Source: Otis tarda
Lineage: Eukaryota > Chordata > Aves > Otidiformes > Otididae
NCBI GenBank assembly: GCA_026413225.1
Contig: CM048557.1
Coordinates: forward strand, 69,678,987-69,742,986
Reading direction: 5' to 3'
DNA length: 64,000 nt
The notes under the pieces are model-generated. The model was not told where the DNA came from, searched no databases, and saw nothing but the letters and a program-made list of their open reading frames with translations. Shown piece after piece: positions 13,166-24,324 of this stretch (position 1 is the first letter of the stretch; each line of letters begins with the position of its first letter). A program made the translations under genes and the position numbers.

Positions 13166-16100
13166 AATTCCGCCACCAAACCCCACCCTAGTTAGCTCCA
13201 AACCATAATGCTTTTTATAGTTTATAGGGCTTATTATTATTTCTTTCAAATGTGTGCAGATTTTTATTTTTATTTATCTAGAAAAATACAGTGTTTATTT
13301 AGCTTTAAAAAGGTACAGATAGATTGGGGTGGAGGTGTGCTCTGTTACCCACCTACTTCTGGAAGTTGTTGGAGCCATTTTCGTGCCATCATGCCCTGCC
13401 TACATAAAGGGATAACTGCAGCTGTAAATCACGTAAGAGTTGTAAGGACTAAATAATTCACCTGTCTAGACTTGCGTAATGCTTCCACCATTTTTCCTTC
13501 CCCAACCTCCTGGGAAAAGAGTCCTAGGGTTTGAGGTGGGTTTGGTGGATTCGTCATCGGAGAAGCACGATGGAGGAGGGCTGGCGGGGTGGGTGCTGCA
13601 GGCAGGGCTGCCGTCTGCTCCCCACCGCTCTGCTTGGTGCGTCCTTCACCATCGGAGGGTTTTTAGTGGGCAGTTTGTTTTAGCAGAGCTGGTTTGAGAG
13701 CAATTTGATGGTCCCAGTTGAGTGTTTATACAAATCCCTTGGAAGGGAGCGCTGTTGGAGCGGGCATGCTCTCCAGCTCTTGCCGTCGGTCTGGCTGCTT
13801 CTCCACAGTATCCAGGAAGCTGATTTGAATTTATTTTTTGGATGGTGTATTGTTTTCTACTGTGTTAAATAAAACCAAGTCAGTCACTGGAAAGCTTAAA
13901 GTGCCATTTCATTTTAGTTTTCAATCGCATATGAAAATAATCCTCAGAATAGCTGGAGGTGCCCGGAAGGAACAGCTGGAGGACGGCGAGACGTGGGAAT
14001 AACGACTGCGGAGGGGTGGAAATCGTGTGAGGCTTTGCCAGCATTGTAATGAGTCCTGCAGTGCAGATGAATAGAGCGGCCGTTCTCCAGCATGGCTCAG
14101 CATCCAGTGATCTGCTGGAAGACTGTATTTCCACCACCGGTTTCACCAGCTGTTCCTAGGCGTGTGATGCCCAGACAGGTCTGACTTGGTTCTGACCTTA
14201 ACCCCCAAGACCAAAAATGGCAGTCAGTTGTCCAAACAGTACTTTCTCTAAATGAATAGTTCCTGACATTTGCCCTAAACCTGCTGTGTGATGGCTTCAC
14301 TGGCCTCACTGGACATCGCTGACTGTTTGCACCGTTAATGAACACTGAGCTGTTTTCAGAGAAATGTCCACAGCAGCTCCCAGATCTCCTTCTCAAAAGG
14401 CACCTCTTGATTAGGCTCCATTAGATTAGAGCTTTTGCTGAGGTACCTTGTTACATTTAAAAAAAAAATTGAGCTTTACTGTCAAGTCTACTGACTGTTC
14501 CGGCGGCTCCAGGAGCGCAGTTTCTCTGAGCTGCTTTGCCAAGGAAGTCTGCAGAGCTGTATATCAAGTGAAAATGCACAGAATTCCTTTATTTTTCAGT
14601 TCAGAACAAATGATATGTAAGGAAGGTAAAAGCTATTTAAATATTTGAGTAGGCATTATATATGTTGTATTGACTCTGTTGATCTATAGAAGCACGTATC
14701 GGACAGCAGCCTTCCATGCATCTAATTCTGGTGTATTTTCAGATACAGATTACTGAATCATTTCTTGTTATAAAAACACACAAGCAACATAATGTGTAAT
14801 ATCTGCTTTGTAACCTATAAAATACTCGCTAATGTGATCTGGGAGACGAAGTGCTGGCTCTCCTGGAAGCTGAAGAAATGCCACACGATTTTCCTGAGAG
14901 TAATCTTCAGAGCCTGGGTGTGATATATCAGAGGCACAGGCGTAGACACAAAATAAAAGAAAAAAAAAAATTTACTAGCCTGAGCCTTCATTACCAGCCA
15001 GGATACAAATCCTAGCACAGAACTCTCCCTCACAGGGAAACATGCCCTCAATAACGGGAAAGAAAAGAAAAGGAAAGAAGAAAGGCTGCCTTTTTAAGCG
15101 AGAATGACTGATTTTCCACTGCACATCCCTCAGGCAAGAAAATAATTTACAGTATGTTTCAATCAGATATTGGAAACGGTGCTTGCTTAAATCATCTCGG
15201 CTTCGTTGGCATTTGAGATACGCGGTGGCGTAGCACTGTTCACCAGCAGGGAGGGCGTGAGTCCCGCCTCCTGCATCTCCTGCTCCATCGCAGGCTGGGA
15301 GTGGCGTGGTCTCCTGCCCACCTTCACCCTCAGCCCCTGATAAGATGCTGTTACCTGACCTGATTTATCATTTGCTGCTCTTTTCTGTGGTGCAAATCCT
15401 ACCCCAAGAGTATGTAAAGGTTACTCCTTCTCTGTAGCTGACACAGGTTGTTGCTAGAATAACATTGCTGTTGGGTGAATCAAATAAAAAATGGCCACAA
15501 ACGCAATGGAAACTGAAGCAGACTTCAGTTTTTCTTATTTATTCCTGTTGCTAGAACTGGCAGAGAGAAACTAATTAATTTTCTTAGGCTAGAATGCAAA
15601 TTGGAGAAACCAAATCAGAAGATAGTCTCTCCTCAAGACCACACAGTCAAAATAAATTCACTCAATAGTGTGTTTTCTCCTTAACAAATCTTCCAATAAA
15701 GACCATGATAGGATCCGTGCCGTGACGAGCAGCTGTCTGGTTTAAAACAAACAAGCGTCCTTGCTGCCATTTCTCTTGCTAGCTAGGGAGCCTTCTTTTT
15801 CCACTCTATAATCCTTAAGACATGAATGTACTTAGGCTAAAAAATTCATTAAACATTAATATAAAGCCTGTTTTAACTTCAGACTGTTTGCTTCCCAAAG
15901 ATAATTGTTTAAAAGAATGAACTGCACTCCCTTTGCGGCTTTTCCCTATATTTTTCAAAAACTAATACTAGAATTATGAAAGAGAGGAATAAGTACAGCA
16001 AAATAAATTAAATCAAATTGCTAAAGCCTTGGGGAAGAGCTAATGCAAATGAATTAAACCCGTAGAAGTTCCAAACAGCTACAGAGGAAGTTTCCTTCTG

Positions 16101-17394
16101 AGCATCGTTACTCTGAGGAGGTGCTAGCACCTTCGTTAGCTGTGCAGTCGCTATCTTGCCAAAACAAAAACCAGAAAAATAAACTGTTAGCTCTGGTTAC
16201 TGCCATATATTGTAGTTTTTATCATCCCTTTCCTTTCCCCTTAAAATTATGACCTGCAAAAGCGTAACCCTGAAATGAGCAACCCAAGTTAATTTTCATT
16301 TTTCTGTCACAGGGAATCATCTCTTCAAAGACGGATGGAGATTCTGTGTTTTAAAGACTCTTTTGACCTTAAAGGCTGGGAAAACTTTCATTTAAAAGCT
16401 ATTTATAAAGCTGAAGTATCTTATAAGTAAATAAAGCAGGAGAAGAGGAAAGAGGGGACTGAATACCAATATATGCTAAAAGTCATTAAAGCGGAGCTGC
16501 CGTGGGGAGGTGAACGGAGAATTGCGGTTCAGCGGATGTGGTGTGTCAAGTGGAAACAGCCAAACAACCAGGCGTTACTACAAATTGTAGACAAGTTTGG
16601 ATGTTCAAACATTAAATGAGATTATAAGTAATGGGAGAAAATGACAGCAAACTCCTCTGTGAAAGGCTATTTAACGCATCAGAAAGTTCCTGTCCCACAG
16701 CTCTCCATCCCCCGGCACTCAGGACCAGGGGAGGCTGCTGGACCAGGAGAGGCCTCAGTAAGATGCTGTTTGAACATCTTTCTGTGGTGTTATCGTACAG
16801 GCTAATCTGTGTCAGTGGAAATTTTGCCTGGGTTTAAAAGTCTTTTATGGTGCTGGCTGTGAGGGAAAAGGCAAGAGGGCTGAAGAGGTCATGGATATGG
16901 AATTCTCATGGCTGAAATAGAAAGCAAACCTGGAGAGCTTTCTTCTCAGGGTGGAGAAATGACTGGATGATAGTAAGTATTAGTAAATTTGATTAGTAAT
17001 TTCTCCAATATCTATTATATAACTGTAATTTAGAAGGTATTTGGAAAGTATGAACAATTGTAAGACAGGGTGGTTAGAGGAAGATACAAGAATCTGTGAC
17101 AGGCGAATCAGGCATGACGAGCTGAACAGCTCTCCCTGAGAAGAATGCTGAGATCTGGCACATTTTCTTTCCCATGAGTAGCTCTTATCTTTAAGCCAAC
17201 AGTTCCCTGCAAAGCTGCTGCCTTGGGAAACGATTAGTGAAGCAGAAAAAGGTGGAGAAATCGTAAAGTGAGGGCAGATGAAAACACTACTGGGTTGTGT
17301 TGAGAGGGCAAACATCAGGCTGGAGAGAGGCACTAGTGGAATTTCTTATGAATTTATCTTCTTTTGTATTTTTTATTCTGTACCTGGGCACAAA

Positions 17395-17450
17395 GAGTAG
17401 TCACACTGTGGTGAAATTTTCCGATGACACAAAATTGGGAGATATTATCA
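17395..17450 (+). mobile_element. Possible decayed CR1 reverse-transcriptase fragment
   Basis: An open frame at 17297-17578 contains VVKFSDDTKLGDI, close to the FADDTKLG motif found in CR1-type reverse transcriptases (the YXDD-box region). It lies about 430 bp upstream of the clear CR1 3' copy starting near 17831. That is roughly the expected distance between this motif and the ORF2 C-terminal region. The sequence between does not read convincingly as CR1, so this is either a very old part of the same insertion or a separate remnant. The call rests on one short motif. Confidence 0.45.
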
Positions 17451-17546
17451 ATGCAAAGAAGGATTGCTGTGTTGAGGATTTAGAATTTCTGGTCCTTTAT
17501 TTGCGGTTATCAGTGGCTGTACTGCAGTCAGTGTACCAGTTTAAGA

Positions 17547-17576
17547 ATGCGGCTTCAAAATTATACAAAGCCGCAT
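17547..17576. repeat. Perfect 9-bp hairpin
   Basis: ATGCGGCTT at 17547-17555 is matched by AAGCCGCAT at 17568-17576 with a 12-nt loop. It is a perfect stem with no U-tract; it may have no function. Confidence 0.8.
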
Positions 17577-17830
17577 GACATTTATTCTACGAAGACAAAA
17601 GGTCAGGCTGGGGTCATTTTGAATCCGTACCATTTTGAATCAGTAGTTACCACATCATCTCTTCTTCATCAGTCATTTGTGGGGGTAACTCGGGCAGGGG
17701 CCATTGTTCTCAGAGTTAATATCTGCCGTTAGATCATCCTGTACCGCTGAGCCCTGTATCCCACCTCTGATGCTATTCATCACTTCTGCCTCACTGCTGC
17801 ATAGTGGTGGTCCTCTCCCAGTAACTCCAG

Positions 17831-18375
17831 GTGATTCTGTCCCTCTGCTCCACTCTGATGAGACACCTGTGGCGCTGCGTCCAGTTCTGGAACCACGAAC
17901 ATCAGAAGGATGTGGAGCTGTTGGAGAGGGTCCAGAGAAGGCCACGAAAGATGATCAGAGGGCTGAAGCAGCTCTGCTGTGAGGACAGGCTGAGAGAGTT
18001 GGGGCTGTTCAGCTTGGAGAAGAGAAGGCCTTACAGCGGCCTTCCAGTGCCTGAAGTGGGCCTATAGGGAAGATAGGGAGAAACTCTTCAGTAGGGCCTG
18101 TTGTGATAGGACAAGGGGTGATGGTTTTAAAATAGAGGGAGGTAGATTTAGATTGGATATTAGGAAAAAAAAAAAATTATACTGAGGGTTGTAGAGCACT
18201 GTCCCAGGTTGCCCAGAGGGGTGGTGGATGCCCCATCCCTGGAAACATTTCAGGCCAGGTTGGCCGGGGCTCTGAGCAACCTGATCTGGTTGGAGATGTC
18301 CCTGCTCCTGGCAGGGGGGTTGGATTGGCTGGCCTTGAGAAGTCCCTTCCAGCCCAAACCATCCTGTGATTCTGT
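17831..18375 (+). mobile_element. CR1 LINE, 5'-truncated, with ORF2 C-terminal remnant
   Basis: The longest CR1 fragment here (about 545 bp). One frame reads WRCVQFWNHEHQKDVELLER, followed by VQRR and LRELGLFSLEKRR, the C-terminal part of the CR1 ORF2 polyprotein. It continues into the 3' UTR with CAGGTTGGCCGGGGCTCTG and ends GATTCTGTA. The frame breaks after LEKRRPYSG, and a 12-nt A run replaces the usual short run before ATACTGAGGG. The copy is inactive. Confidence 0.94.
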
Positions 18376-18953
18376 AAGATAAACAATTGTTATTGCAAAG
18401 AACTACAAATACGATAGCTGGAGGTCATGAGCTCTTAGCAATGTTGTCTTAATATGGCAGTCTCCAAAATTTGCCTTCATTTCAAGTACTCGGTGTTTAG
18501 CTGAAATCTTGGGCAAGCAAGAGGTGGTGAGTAGCAGTACATGTGTGGGCATGGTTCCTAATTTACAGGAGCTGAAGGAATCTGTTTACAGTTTCCATTA
18601 TGTAGGGAATTAAGTATAAAGAGTCTGAAGGTTATTGGTATCTGTGACGGAGATACCGATCAATGAAGAACCTGAGGACAAGATGCTCTTGGAGAGAGAA
18701 CAGTAAAAGAGAGCTCCTTCTGAAAGGAGCATGGCATAGACTCGGTGAGGATTGTTCTCTTGCAGAGCTTGTCAGGGATTTTATGTTTTTATGTCTTATG
18801 CCTATAAGACAACTCTTTCTGTATGGATGCAAAGATTTTACGTATCTTACCAGCACAGGAGGCTTTCAGGATTTAGTCTTTCTCATGAGCTAAAAAACGA
18901 GCTGTGTTTTTTACAGAGGTGGAATGTCTTGTCAGTGTTTTGCATCCAATTGT

Positions 18954-18971
18954 AAACACGTGCACGTGTTT
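18954..18971. promoter_or_regulatory. 18-bp perfect palindrome containing two CACGTG E-boxes
   Basis: AAACACGTGCACGTGTTT equals its own reverse complement. It holds CACGTG at 18957-18962 and 18963-18968, directly adjacent. CACGTG is the canonical site for bHLH factors of the MYC/USF/CLOCK type. It lies about 860 bp before the Ig exon. A regulatory role is inference; the palindrome is seen directly. Confidence 0.4.
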
Positions 18972-19827
18972 CATGCGCATCACCTGGTCCGAACAGCTGT
19001 GCTGACAAGAGCTGAGTGCCAGTGTTGTTCTGTCCTGTTGCCCTTACTCTTCTGTAAGTTATCAAAAGGCAAATAGGAGGATGAAGTTAGATTTTTGCAT
19101 ACACTGTATGTTGGCTGTGTTTTATTTATTCCTTATTTTGGAGGAGTCAAAAGTCTGTCAGAGTTTGTAGCTGCAAATCGAATTACTTAAAATGCAGTCA
19201 AATTCAGGTTTGGGAAGGTGGCCCATTTTGTGCTTACTGGAATATCAAGCTTGAATGGACAGAAAAGAAATGTATGGTTATATATTTGTTGAAACCTGAA
19301 GGCAGCTGTTGGAGGGAGGGCGATGTGTCTGGGCTGCTTCATCAATCCATCTTCTGCATCCCCAGCTGAGCACGGAATCGCTGCCTCAGCTGCCAGGGTC
19401 ATTGTGGCCTTGCGCGCTTTACCTCCACTGAGTCGAGGCTTTTATCTCTATTTATTCCCCTTTATCTTCCAGAGAGTCCCACGTGTCAGAGTTTGTGGTT
19501 GCTCTTTGAGGCGCGGGAGGGCTGAGCCTCCTGGCCTGCACGAGCACAGGACCTCTCACTGCATCTTGAGTGATAACGTCGGTGAAACGGCACAGCGTCT
19601 TTAACCACTCAGCAGAAAATGTCGATAAGCGGAATGCGATGCCTCGGATGTGTATATTTCTGTTGCTAGCCGATCGGTATCTATCGAGGTTGTGTACTCA
19701 CCGTTATTGAGTTCTCCTCCCGTGGGTGCCGGGTCGTGCTGCGGTGCTCTAGCCTTTCTGTAGCGGCTGGTTAACACCGTATCTCACGCTAATTCACTTA
19801 CCTGCTCTCCCTTCCTGTCTCCCGCAG

Positions 19828-20097
19828 ACCCCCCCGCCGTGGAGCCCACCTTCCTGGAGATTCGGCAAGGCCAAGGCCGGAGCATCACCATGAGCTGCAG
19901 GGTCCTGAGGGCATATCCCACTCGGGTCCTCACCTACGAGTGGCGTCTGGGCAGCAAGCTGCTGCGCACGGGCCAGTTCGACATGCAGGACTCCACCGAG
20001 TACACCGTCAGCAGCCTCTCCCGTGACAGCTACGGCATCTACAACTGCAACATCATCAATGAGGCGGGGGCTGGCCGGTGCAGCTTCCTCGTGACAG
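19828..20097 (+). CDS. MDGA2: MDGA2 internal exon encoding the last Ig-like domain before FNIII
   Basis: Internal exon of a GPI-anchored neuronal adhesion protein; in the known family, MDGA proteins bind neuroligins through their N-terminal Ig domains and limit neurexin binding at synapses. The acceptor is a pyrimidine-rich run ending CCCGCAG at 19827 and the donor is ACAG|GTAGGT at 20098. The exon is 270 nt and phase 1 at both ends, giving 90 codons. Reading starts with a split Asp codon, then [13 protein letters not shown]. Counting that Asp as 1, the Ig hallmarks are Cys24 (MSC), Trp39 (YEW) and Cys74 (SYGIYNC), a C-C spacing of 50, with an extra Cys85 in [12 protein letters not shown]. 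No N-x-S/T sequon is present. Codons are GC-rich at third positions, unlike the AT-leaning introns. I identify it as MDGA2 rather than MDGA1 from remembered family sequence; the following exon is more diagnostic. The open frame runs past the donor to a stop near 20210, so intron retention would truncate the protein. Confidence 0.88.
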
Positions 20098-22094
20098 GTA
20101 GGTTTGGTGGGGTCTTGGTGTGCCGAGATGGCGGATTGAGCATGCGGCAGGTTTGCGTGTCATTGGTTTGCGCTGTTCCTCCTTCAACTAATGAGTTACC
20201 AAAGAGGTAGATGCCTCGAAGTAAAATCATAGCTTAAGACATCTGGTTTGGATTCTGGGGAGGCTGGTAATAAACCAGGAGATTTCACTTACTGCAGTGG
20301 TTTGAGGATAAAAATTTTTATGTGCAAAATGTAAATATGCTTTTTCTGCTGGCAGCTTGTCAGTATGCTTTTGAGAGGCTTGAAAGAGTCATCAGGCAGC
20401 ACATTTCTTCCATTTGAAGTTTGCAGTAAGGCTTGAATTTCCTCTTCTCTTTTTGTATGCTCAGCGAATTGAGAGACCACGGCAGGTAGACCACAACTTC
20501 AAGCAGCTTCGAGCTGCCCAGGTACAGAGGGGTGTTGAAATTTGTTCCTTTTCTCAAAAAGCGAAGGGCTTTGTGAAGTTAGTACACAAGATCACAGATT
20601 CAAGGAGGATGTGCAACCCTTGCCATGATGGGTGGCATAATTAATGCACCGAATTGAGACATACTTTGTGTATCTTTTATCTTTAGTGTTCCCTGTTGGA
20701 TCTAGGAGTTATACTGGATTTTTAGAGGTGCAGGTCTTAATTCTTCATCTATTGGAAGTTAGTTACTATGACTTGAAGACTCAACGGCCTGATCCCGTAA
20801 GCACCTCATGCTTGCAGCAGACGTTGTGCCCAAGTTGAGGTCCTGTGGTTGTTGAAGTCACATCAGCTGTCGGTTCCCCATCCCTGTAAGCTGGTTGTCC
20901 AGGCATTTTTTAGACTCAGTGGAGGGAAAAGGTCAGGAACCCCCAGTTCCTCTGCACCAGCTGAGAGGGGTGCCCAGGCACTCACCCTGTGTGGGCTCTC
21001 TGTGGAGGCTGGGGCGAGCAGACCCAGCCTCCCTAAGGATGTCAGAAGAGTAGCCCTCTGTCAACTTAAAATCCCTCCCATCAGCTACTTGAGAAGGGAT
21101 AATAGGGAAAGAAGCCAACAAACAAGAAATCAGAATATGTGGAGGAGAGCTATCTAAAAAGGAAAGATCCCGCATCTCAGTTGAGTTTTTATTCTTGTTT
21201 AACCAACTTGGCTCCAGCTATGATCAGATCTAAATGAGGTTTTGCTTTTGGGGTTGCTGGCAGCCTGACAGCTCCCCTTAGGAAAATGGGCATTATTTTC
21301 AGCTTCGCTGCTACCGGCAGGAAGGACATGGATTTAATGGATGAGTAGCGGAGCACCTCTCGGGGACCCTGCTCTGCACGAGTCCTGGATATCAGGGGAG
21401 GCTCTCCGTACACCTCTGACCGGAGAATAAAGGAAACAATTTGATTCAACTCCCCAGTGTTTTTTTAGTAAAATTTGGGTTTGTAGGAAAAAACGTGGGC
21501 CTGCTTTCGTGTGGATACTTATTTTTCTCTTATGGACTTAGTTGAATGGCATCTCGCTGGCGCAACTCTGGTGGGAGCACAGCGAGCACCCCGATGGCTG
21601 ATGGCTCTACTTCTTTCAAAATGTAATCGAGCCTTTCTCTGACTTACCACTCAGAGCCTGCGTGGAGGTGTGTTTTCACAGCCACCGACTTCTCCAGGTC
21701 TCTGGGGTTTAGTCCAGAAGGTGGATCTGAATGAAACCAGAGAAATGGCCTTTTTCCTCAAAGGAGTAAATGCAGTTCAATTTACTGTTCATCATGCTTT
21801 GGACCTGAGACTGTGGAAACCTATTCTAAGGCAATTATTTTGCCAAGACTGGGGCAATCGGAGTGGCTCTCTGTGATTTATTATCATGCCAAAGCAAGGC
21901 AGGTAACTAAAAATTAGTACTAAAAGGGGTTTATGATATACTTGGTCTCGCCTTCCTCCATGTGCCTTGCTTGGGTTTAGTTTATATCGTGATGAGTGTT
22001 CACGCACGTGGTTGCGTGAAGGATGCTGAAGGTAACACTTTGAGTTATGACTTCAGTGCTTTCCTCAGTCTTTTCAGGCTAAAACCAACATATT

Positions 22095-22422
22095 AGGGGG
22101 CCTACAGGAACGATGAGGAGAGACTCTTCAGCAGGGCCTGTTGGACAGCACAAAGGGTAACAGTTTCAAAGTAGAGGGAGGCAGATTCAGATTAGACATT
22201 AGGAAAAAAGTTCTTTACACTGAGGGTGGTGGAGAACTGGCCCAGGTTACCCAGATGGGCGGTGGATGCCCCATCCCTGGAAACATTCCAGGCCAGGTTG
22301 GCCGGGGCTCTGAGCAACCTGATCTGGTTGGAGATGTCCCTGCTCCTTGCAGGGGGGTTGGACGGGATGGGCTTTAACTGTCCCTTCCAACCCAAACCAT
22401 CCCGTGATTCTGTGTTTCTGTA
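22095..22422 (+). mobile_element. CR1 LINE 3' end
   Basis: Starts inside CCTACAGGAACGATGAGGAG and runs through CTCTTCAGCAGGGCCTGTTG, the GGCCGGGGCT core and CCATCCCGTGATTCTGTG. It belongs to the same subfamily as the 9.4- and 17.8-kb copies. A deletion near GTTGGACAGCACAAAGGG removes part of the TGTGACAGGACAAGGGG region. Confidence 0.93.
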
Positions 22423-24272
22423 TTCAATAAATGTATTATTTGGCATGTGGAGTTGAAACTGCTTTCAGGAAGGAGCAACAGCTGTATTCTGGTCCCAAAT
22501 CTCATCAGGACAGATGAAGCTAAAATGCTGGGGAACTGAAAATGTGTAGGAAAAAAAAATTACAAAGTGGTTAAAAAGGAAACATGCTTTTCACTGGGAA
22601 TGTGAACACAGAAAAGAGATGGGTCACTTCTTAGACACAAGCATGGGGGAAAAAAGCCAAATAAAGAAGGTGGTGGCAGGAATCTGGTGATAGCTGCGAG
22701 CTTTTCTTTTGGCTGGAATAATGGGAGTTGCTGTAGCCCATCTCTAGTTGGTTTTATTTCCAGGTTTTCATGTAGCAGCAGCGTGCTGCAATGCTCACGT
22801 TGCAGGGGCTGCAGAGAGGCATTGGTATGCTGAGAGAAAGGTTTTCGGTACAGTATTAAAAACAGCCTGGGTGACAAGATTTATACTGGCCCTCGAGTTT
22901 GCAAAAGCTGGTTTTACCACATTTGTATTTTGAGGCAGATTTGAGAAGATGCAAGCAAAATAAATCACGTGGGGAAAAGGTAGTTGATTTATATCAGATG
23001 TGCCAATCTGAGGCAGATTTAACCTGCTACCATCTTAAAATAAATAAGAACATACAGGCAAAATTGTGTTTCTGGGAAAGCAAAGTTGAGTTCACGCTAC
23101 TCGCAGCTTTGCTACCTATATATTTTATTCAGTGGTTCCTAGTGCACATCATATCCAAAGAGCAACAAAAAGTACATTAAAACCCTGCCAAGGCTGGAAG
23201 AAAATAGGGGGGGAAAAAAAATAAAACAACAAAAAATAGATACACAAAATGTCATGAATGGCAGAGAAGCCTCCATGAAGGTGGAGGAAGGGTTTGGGCA
23301 CTGGAGAAGGAGGTTGGGTAGGCGCCGGGAGAGGCTTCCACTGGTGACAGGGGCCTTCCCGGGGTCCTGTCCTGGCTCCTGCCTGCCCAGGCCACCCCAG
23401 GGACACCTTTCTTACCCCAACCGGGGTCTCCTCAAGGCAGGGAAGGTTGAACTCCGTGTTTTCTAGGTTCCCAGCGTGCAAGAGGTTGATGAAGCCAGCC
23501 CTTGTGTTGCTGTCAGAAGGGCTGGTGCTGCAGCGGGGGTTGTTTAGCGACATTCTGCGCACCTAGGGAGCTAGTTAGGATTAGGATTACCCTTAACTGA
23601 GGTTACCTGACAAGTTCTGGCCTAATGCTTTATCTTCCATGGCTTAGAGCTTGCGCAAGCTTTAACCACTTGCGCTGGAATTTGCTATGCTGGTGGCTGC
23701 CTCAGGCTGAGTTGTATGAAACAAGGCTCCCCATGGCATTATGTTGACGTAGTTACTCTTACCAACCAACTTCTCTTCTCACCATTGAGCGAAGACAGTT
23801 TTGAATATTGATTTTATGTTGTTCTGTTTTGTGGAGGGTTTTTTTTTTTTTTGCCGTAAAATATTGCACTAATTAACAAGCCAATCTTTAATTATTTACT
23901 TATCCAGTCTTGCGTCACACTTTTAGTGCTTCTGGCCGAGAGCAATGTCAAGCCAAACAACTCGTAATTATGTTGGGTATAATTGTGAGCTACCAGCATG
24001 ACCACAGCTTTCCCTTTCTTTGGAGCTTCGCTGGCGTTGCTGAATTAAAGACAGAGCAGAGTAGACCTGGGGGAATGCACGTACAGGTTTCTGAGGAACT
24101 CCCGGCTCCTGCCTTCCTTTTCCCCGTGTCTTAGGAAATTGGGATCTGAGGAGCTGGACACTGAGTCATCCTTTCTGTATGATCCCAGCATCCATCTGCG
24201 GTAGGAGCTGCGTGGTTCCTCCCGTAGCCTTACGGGAGCATCCTCGCTGGAAACAGAAACTTTTGCACAGAA

Positions 24273-24324
24273 CAGTGTGTATTGTTTGTAGCTTTGGACA
24301 GCAGTGTGTATTGTTTGTAGCTTC
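24273..24324. repeat. 29-bp period tandem duplication
   Basis: CAGTGTGTATTGTTTGTAGC followed by TT occurs at 24273-24294 and again at 24302-24323, separated by TGGACAG. The copies are identical over 22 bp, so the duplication is probably recent. Confidence 0.9.

Larger units (their letters stand above)
1..19827 (+). other. MDGA2: MDGA2 intron upstream of the Ig exon (3' part)
   Basis: This is 19.8 kb with no exon that I can support; no open frame here has Ig, FNIII or MAM hallmarks together with splice sites. 1-9351 is unique-looking sequence with homopolymer T runs near 7.63 and 8.19 kb and a short direct repeat at 6.26 kb. 9759-10655 is unique apart from a T-rich tract at 10.22-10.28 kb. 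10738-13043 and 13166-17390 are unique and AT-leaning. 18376-19827 is unique apart from an 18-bp palindrome at 18954. CR1 fragments are listed separately. Assignment to MDGA2 assumes that the previous exon lies left of the window. Confidence 0.75.

Noticed and set aside
20098..20210. Continuation of the Ig exon reading frame past the donor, considered as an alternative terminal exon
   Set aside because: The GTAGGT donor is strong, no polyadenylation signal lies close by, and the extension has no recognisable features. Intron retention cannot be judged from sequence.
23254..23562. GC-rich block with long frames on both strands in the 26-kb intron, considered as a missed exon
   Set aside because: The Ig and FNIII exons join perfectly in phase and sequence without it, and it has no Ig or FNIII hallmarks.
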